From the NCBI RefSeq assembly GCF_015461805.1, contig NZ_JACVZE010000001.1:62001-126000 (forward strand): DNA of 64,000 bases, written 5' to 3'. The notes under the pieces were generated by a model that saw nothing but the letters and a program-made list of their open reading frames with translations, had not been told where the DNA came from and did no database searches. The position numbers were made by a program, and so were the translations under genes. Below are positions 59,401 to 64,000 of this stretch, piece by piece. Position 1 is the first letter of the stretch, and the number at the start of each line of letters is the position of its first letter. Origin of the DNA: Pseudomonas pisciculturae. Its GTDB lineage: Bacteria > Pseudomonadota > Gammaproteobacteria > Pseudomonadales > Pseudomonadaceae.

Positions 59401-59429
59401 GTGGTGAGTGGGGCAAGCCCGCTCACCAC
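59401..59429. repeat. Single REP-like hairpin
   Basis: GTGGTGAGTGGG-CAAGC-CCGCTCACCAC: a stem of about 12 bp with one G/T pair, related in its GGGCAAGCCCGC core to the larger REP elements. It lies between the convergent ends of the acidic protein gene and nadC, with no T-run on either strand. Confidence 0.65.
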
Positions 59430-59447
59430 AACACCATCACCTGCGTT

Positions 59448-60296
59448 TTAGATGCTCAGGCGCATGGACAAATCCACCGCCTTTACATCCTTGGTCATCG
59501 CGCCGATGGAGATGTAATCCACGCCGGTTTCAGCGATGGGTAGCAGGGTGCTTTCGTTGATCCCGCCGCTGGCTTCCAGCTTGGCCTTGCCGCCGTTCAG
59601 GCGCACGGCTTCACGCATGTCTTCCAGGCTCAATTCGTCGAGCATGATGATATCGGCGCCCGCTTCTAGCGCTTCGCGCAGTTCATCCAGGCTTTCCACT
59701 TCGATTTCCACCGGCTTGCCGGGGGCGATTTTGTGGGCGGCCGTAATGGCCTGGGCGATGCCACCGCAGGCGGCGATATGGTTTTCCTTGATCAGGAACG
59801 CGTCATACAAACCGATGCGATGGTTGTGGCAACCGCCGCAGGTCACCGCGTATTTTTGCGCCAGGCGCAGGCCGGGCAGGGTCTTGCGGGTGTCCAGCAA
59901 CTTGACCTGAGTGCTCGCGACAAAATCCGCCAGGAACTGCGCGCGTGTGGCAACGCCAGACAGCATCTGCAGAAAATTCAACGCACTGCGTTCGCCGCTG
60001 AGCAGCGACCGCGCGGGGCCTTCGAGGCGAAACAGCACCTGATTGGGGCTGACACGTTCACCGTCGGCCACCTGCCAATGCACGGCAACCCGTGGGTCCA
60101 GTTGGCGGAACACCGCGTCCACCCAGGCCGTACCGCTGATAACGGCCGCATCGCGGGTGATGATCGTGGCCGTGGCTAGCCGTTCGGCCGGGATCAACTG
60201 CGCGGTGATGTCGCCGCTGCCGATGTCTTCCAGCAGTGCGCGGCGCACGTTGGCTTCGATTTCGGCGGTGAGGTCGGCAAGACGGAGGTTCGGCAT
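59448..60296 (-). CDS. nadC: Nicotinate-nucleotide pyrophosphorylase (carboxylating)
   Basis: NadC (quinolinate phosphoribosyltransferase) makes nicotinate mononucleotide. The 282-residue protein has [41 protein letters not shown] (about residues 138-178), [11 protein letters not shown] and [14 protein letters not shown] 60296 gives the family N-terminus [21 protein letters not shown]. Divergent from the DUF1631 gene. Confidence 0.96.
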   Translation of the reverse strand: MPNLRLADLTAEIEANVRRALLEDIGSGDITAQLIPAERLATATIITRDAAVISGTAWVDAVFRQLDPRVAVHWQVADGERVSPNQVLFRLEGPARSLLSGERSALNFLQMLSGVATRAQFLADFVASTQVKLLDTRKTLPGLRLAQKYAVTCGGCHNHRIGLYDAFLIKENHIAACGGIAQAITAAHKIAPGKPVEIEVESLDELREALEAGADIIMLDELSLEDMREAVRLNGGKAKLEASGGINESTLLPIAETGVDYISIGAMTKDVKAVDLSMRLSI

Positions 60297-60485
60297 AACA
60301 GGCTCCATAAACAAGGTGCTCCGATTATAGGGGCTGCGTGCGTTTGAACCCAGTGACCTACTCATTTACGAGCACATGACAGAGTGTGCTGGCGCAAACA
60401 CCCCTGTTTGCAAGATAATCTCGCGCCTTGCAATTGACGTCATAGCTTTGACGTACGCCCATTACCGCCGTTTCAGGAGGCCAGG

Positions 60486-62636
60486 ATGCACAATGACGGA
60501 AAGGTGGTGCCAATCAATAAGGCGCATGTCACGCCTTCGCCGCTGGCCCGACTGCCGGTGGTATTGCTGCAAGTACGCGATAAGGCCGCGCAACAGTTGC
60601 AGCAAGGTCTGCAGGAACTGTTTGATAACGCTGATGACACCCTGTTCGAGATGGCCGACAAGGCCCGCAATAACCTCGACCACCATATTTTCTTTGAAGC
60701 CATGCGTGACCTGCGCCTCAAGCGCAAGAATTTCGAGCGCGTGTTCATGGAGCGGCTTTTCGAAGCCTTTGCCTGCCTGGGCCAGGCCGGGCGCGGCGAG
60801 CGCCTATTGGTGCCCGTGGTGTCCTATGAAGCGCAACCGGGCACGTCCAGGGACGACCTGGAAAAAGCCCTGGCCCTTGAGGCCATGCTGGTTCGGGTGC
60901 GTCACCGCGACGGCCTGGCTCTGGGGCAGCTCACTTCGCGTTTGAGCGCCCTGCTGGGCAACCGCCTCCACGACGGCGAAAACCCCTTGGGCCCGGCGCT
61001 GCTGTGCGAGTTCTTCTTGCGGGCAGGACGCAGCCTGGGGGTAGAAATCCGCGTCAAGTTGATCATGCTCAAGCTTTTTGAAAAATACGTGCTCAGCGAT
61101 GCCGATCAACTGTACAGCGAAGCCAATCAATTACTGGTGGCGACCGGCGTGCTTGCGGAACTCAAGGCGGTGCCGCCGCGCCGTCCTGGTGGGCGTGCTG
61201 CCCGCGACCCTCAGCGCGAAGACCCATTGCCGGCGGCAGACCCGCCGGTCGATGAGAGCGGCCAGCAAGCATTCGTCGCATTGCAGGCTTTGCTCACCAC
61301 TGTGCGCGGAAGCATCGCGCCGACCCTTGAGGCCAGCGCAGAACCCCTGCCCATTACTACGCGAGACTTGCTGCGCCTGCTCTCTCACTTGCAGCAATAC
61401 GTGCCCGAGCCTAACGCCGAAGACGACTTTGACCTGCGCAACCAGCTTGGGCAGTTGCTCACCCGCGTCAGCGTCAAGAGCGGCAAGTCGCGGGTCGTGG
61501 AGGCGGCAGACGAAGACGTGATCAATTTGGTCGCGATGCTGTTCGAATTTATCCTCAGCGACCGCGCCATTCCGAACGCCTTCCAGGCGTTGATTGGCCG
61601 CCTGCAGATCCCGATGCTGAAGGTGGCAGTGCTGGACAAAAGTTTTTTCAGTCGCCCCAACCACCCGGCGCGATGCCTGCTCAATGAAGTCGCGGCCGCC
61701 GTCATGGGCTGGAGCCTGCGCGATGATTATCAGCGCGACAACCTGTACCTGCGCATCGAGCAGGTGGTGCAGCGCTTGCTCAATGAGTTTGGCGAAGACC
61801 CGGCGATTTTTCCCCTGTTATTGGCAGAGCTGCGCACGTTTACCGCCGATGAGCGGCGGCGCAGTGAACTGCTGGAGCAACACACTCGCGATTCCGAGGA
61901 GGCACGCCTGCGTACAGAAGCGGTGCGCCAACGGGTGGCCGAGGTACTGAATCGACGTTTGTTGGGTAAGGTGCTGCCGCGCTCGGTGGTGTTGTTTGTG
62001 CAACAAGCCTGGAGCCAGGTGCTGTTGCTCGCCAACCTCAAGCACGGTGAGCAGTCGGTGCAATGGCAGGCGGGGCTGCGCACCCTGGACGAATTGGTCT
62101 GGAGCGTCAGCCTGCAAGACGACGCCGAATCGGGGCAGCATTTGTTGGAGCACGTGCCGGGTCTACTCAAGGCCCTGCGCGATGGTTTGACCAGTGCCGC
62201 GTTCGACCCTTTCAGTACCCGTGAATTTTTTGTGCGCTTGCAGGCCCTGCATATCCATGCACCCGAGGACGTCGATGAGTTGATTCACGTGCGTGAGCCT
62301 TTTGTGCTCAGCGCCGTATCGAACGAACACGTCGAATGCCTGCCGCACAATGACCCTGATCTGCTCAAGGCCCACCAGTTGCGGGTGGGTGGCTGGGTTG
62401 CGTTTGAAGAGGGCGAAGTCAATGCCCAGCGTTGCAAGCTCACCGCAATCATGGGGCCTGCCCACACCTATATATTTGTCAGCCACACGGGGCTCAAAGT
62501 GCTGGAGCAAAGCGTCGGCCAGTTGGCGTTGGCGTTCAAGCGCGGCGCGCTGCACACCCTCGACGACGGGCCATTGTTCGAGCGGGCGCTGGTGGCGGTG
62601 GTGAGCAGGCTGCGACAACTCAATCGCGGCAAGTGA
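60486..62636 (+). CDS. DUF1631 family protein
   Basis: A 716-residue, mostly helical cytoplasmic protein covering the whole DUF1631 family length: KVVPINKAHVTPSPLARLPVVLLQVRDKA at the start, the MRDLRLKRKNFERVFMERLFEAF segment (near residue 74) and a C-terminal region (about 620-700, RVGGWVAFEEGEVNAQRCKLTAIMG) of beta-rich PilZ-like look. A PilZ-type c-di-GMP site (RxxxR) is not evident. Conserved between nadC and ampD in Pseudomonas; function unknown. Confidence 0.87.
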   Translation: MHNDGKVVPINKAHVTPSPLARLPVVLLQVRDKAAQQLQQGLQELFDNADDTLFEMADKARNNLDHHIFFEAMRDLRLKRKNFERVFMERLFEAFACLGQAGRGERLLVPVVSYEAQPGTSRDDLEKALALEAMLVRVRHRDGLALGQLTSRLSALLGNRLHDGENPLGPALLCEFFLRAGRSLGVEIRVKLIMLKLFEKYVLSDADQLYSEANQLLVATGVLAELKAVPPRRPGGRAARDPQREDPLPAADPPVDESGQQAFVALQALLTTVRGSIAPTLEASAEPLPITTRDLLRLLSHLQQYVPEPNAEDDFDLRNQLGQLLTRVSVKSGKSRVVEAADEDVINLVAMLFEFILSDRAIPNAFQALIGRLQIPMLKVAVLDKSFFSRPNHPARCLLNEVAAAVMGWSLRDDYQRDNLYLRIEQVVQRLLNEFGEDPAIFPLLLAELRTFTADERRRSELLEQHTRDSEEARLRTEAVRQRVAEVLNRRLLGKVLPRSVVLFVQQAWSQVLLLANLKHGEQSVQWQAGLRTLDELVWSVSLQDDAESGQHLLEHVPGLLKALRDGLTSAAFDPFSTREFFVRLQALHIHAPEDVDELIHVREPFVLSAVSNEHVECLPHNDPDLLKAHQLRVGGWVAFEEGEVNAQRCKLTAIMGPAHTYIFVSHTGLKVLEQSVGQLALAFKRGALHTLDDGPLFERALVAVVSRLRQLNRGK

Positions 62637-62697
62637 TCGCAACCACGGGGTCGAACGCGGCATACTGGTCACATTCTGTCTCGCTCAAGGAACCTGT

Positions 62698-63261
62698 ATG
62701 CAGTTGGACCCCGCCAGCGGTTGGTGTGAGGGCATCCGTCATTGCCCGTCGCCCAACTTCAACGAGCGCCCCACAGGCGAAATCTCACTGTTGGTGGTGC
62801 ACAACATCAGCCTGCCACCGGCGCAGTTCGCCACTGGTAAGGTGCAGGAGTTCTTCCAGAATCGCCTGGATGTCACGGAACATCCCTACTTTGAAGGGAT
62901 CGCCGACCTACGAGTGTCCGCGCATTTTCTGATAGAGCGCGATGGCGCGGTGACGCAGTTTGTGTCGTGTACCGATCGAGCCTGGCATGCCGGGGTCTCG
63001 CGCTTCGAGGGGCGTGAGACCTGTAATGACTTTTCCTTGGGGATCGAGTTGGAAGGTACTGATGATCTGCCATTCACCGATGCTCAATACACGTCACTGA
63101 TCGACCTGGCCCGCCAGTTGCTCGCGGCCTACCCGCGCATCACGGTCCAACGGATTTGTGGCCACAGCGATATCGCGCCGGGACGCAAGACCGATCCCGG
63201 CCCGGCTTTTGATTGGATGCGCTTTCGCAGCGCCCTGCAGGATGGAGGACATGCACGATGA
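62698..63261 (+). CDS. ampD: 1,6-anhydro-N-acetylmuramyl-L-alanine amidase AmpD
   Basis: A cytosolic zinc amidase that recycles muropeptides and so keeps the AmpR regulator of beta-lactamase silent. The 187-residue product has its zinc ligands in LLVVHNISLP (His near residue 34) and CGHSDIAPGRKTDPGPAFDW (His and Asp near 154-164), plus the catalytic Glu region IELEGTDD. ATGA overlap with ampE. Confidence 0.95.
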   Translation: MQLDPASGWCEGIRHCPSPNFNERPTGEISLLVVHNISLPPAQFATGKVQEFFQNRLDVTEHPYFEGIADLRVSAHFLIERDGAVTQFVSCTDRAWHAGVSRFEGRETCNDFSLGIELEGTDDLPFTDAQYTSLIDLARQLLAAYPRITVQRICGHSDIAPGRKTDPGPAFDWMRFRSALQDGGHAR

Positions 63262-64000
63262 GTTTCCTGGTGTTGGTGCTGGCGGTGTGGATCGAAAAAT
63301 TCTCGGCCCTGCGCCAGCGGTTGCAACGTGACAGCGGGTGGCTGCGTGAGTTGGCCAAGCTGGAATCGAGCCCGCGTTTGGGCAAGCGGCCTTGGTTGGT
63401 CCTGACGCTGCTGGTGTTGTTGCCGGTGGCGTTGTTGGCACTGTTGCTGTTGGTGCTGGAGCCGGTGGCCTATGGCTTGCTGGCCCTGCCAGTGCACCTG
63501 CTGGTGGTGATTTATAGCCTGGGCCGTGGTGATCTCTTGGCCGGCCTTGGCCCCTTTCGCGATGCCTGGCGGCGTGGTGACTTGCAAGCCGCCGAGCACG
63601 TGGCCGAACGTGACCTGAACCTCGGTGCCGACAGCGGTGAGCAACTGCTTGAGCGCGTCCAGGGCCATCTGCTGTGGCAGGCCTACCAAAGCTTTTTCGC
63701 GGTGATCTTCTGGTACTTCCTGCTGGGCCCTGTCGCTGCACTGGCTTATCGCTTGCTGGCACTGGCCAGTGAGCATAGCCAGAACCCACTGGTGGCCGAA
63801 CGCGCCGCGCAACTGCGCCACGCATTTGACTGGTTGCCCGTGCGTTTGCTGGCAGCGAGCTTTGCCCTGGTGGGCAACTTCGTTGCGGTCAGCCGCGTGA
63901 TGCTCCACGAACTGCTGAGCTGGGACATCAGCGCTGCCCAATTGGTGGAGAAAGTCGGCCTGGTCGCCGCCGAAATCCCACCGCCGGTGGTGGGTGCCGA
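63258..64000 (+). CDS. ampE: Inner-membrane regulatory protein AmpE (partial)
   Basis: Starts MSFLVLVLAVWIEKFSALRQRLQRDSGWL, with membrane segments at about residues 45-90 and 130-160, and continues past the right edge of the window. AmpE is a polytopic protein of the AmpD-AmpE system linked to beta-lactam sensing; some homologues are cobalamin-biosynthesis-CbiB-like. The first 247 codons are present without interruption. Confidence 0.93.
   Translation, partial: MSFLVLVLAVWIEKFSALRQRLQRDSGWLRELAKLESSPRLGKRPWLVLTLLVLLPVALLALLLLVLEPVAYGLLALPVHLLVVIYSLGRGDLLAGLGPFRDAWRRGDLQAAEHVAERDLNLGADSGEQLLERVQGHLLWQAYQSFFAVIFWYFLLGPVAALAYRLLALASEHSQNPLVAERAAQLRHAFDWLPVRLLAASFALVGNFVAVSRVMLHELLSWDISAAQLVEKVGLVAAEIPPPVVGA

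Overview
The window is chromosomal DNA from a Pseudomonas of the fluorescens/putida type. This rests on the gene content and order (lolB-TPR-hemA-prfA-prmC-moeB-murI-pagL; rpsT/murJ-ribF-ileS-lspA-fkpB-ispH; clpB-tRNA-ndh; yacG-coaE-pilD-pilC-pilA; nadC-DUF1631-ampD-ampE), on the fused cysNC gene, on the GC-rich codon use, and on many palindromic REP doublets built on GTGGGAG..CTTGC. No phage, insertion sequence, CRISPR array or rRNA gene was seen. Most of the window is conserved core genome.

Layout. 0-7 kb: lolB (cut by the window edge) and a TPR lipoprotein face away from hemA-prfA-prmC-moeB-murI, a tight operon for haem, translation termination, cofactor and wall synthesis. 7-20 kb: the lipid A deacylase PagL, a YkgJ-type protein, then a nine-gene leftward operon (DUF523/DUF1722 fusion, a MerR/LitR-type regulator, photolyase phrB, SnoaL-like, SDR, FAD oxidoreductase, DUF1365, Cfa-like methyltransferase, DUF2878). 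Next to it lie a second FAD oxidoreductase with a Trp-rich small protein, and TIGR01777-hemH. Paired TGTACA-N12-TGTACA boxes precede the operon, and a near-match lies between the FAD gene and TIGR01777-hemH. This is the most interesting part: a probable light/photo-oxidative stress regulon joining DNA repair, membrane-lipid modification, thio-nucleotide chemistry and perhaps the last step of haem synthesis.

20-31 kb: a TonB receptor whose start codon sits inside a long palindrome, algW, a Nif3-like gene, the sulfate-activation operon cysD-cysNC, a PlsC-type acyltransferase and a pta with no ackA beside it, then slyD. 31-47 kb: rpsT, murJ, ribF-ileS-lspA-fkpB, ispH, a minor-pilin cluster (fimT, pilVWXE) lacking pilY1, thiO, bamD, rluD-pgeF. 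47-64 kb: heat-shock-promoted clpB, a tRNA cluster (Asn, Pro, Lys, Pro), ndh, small conserved genes, pilC-pilD-coaE-yacG, pilA with an O-antigen-ligase-like gene, a tRNA-Thr without encoded CCA, nadC, DUF1631, ampD and the start of ampE. The type IV pilus genes here lack pilB as well as pilY1.

All functional statements come from reading the sequence and remembered family knowledge; no database search was run.
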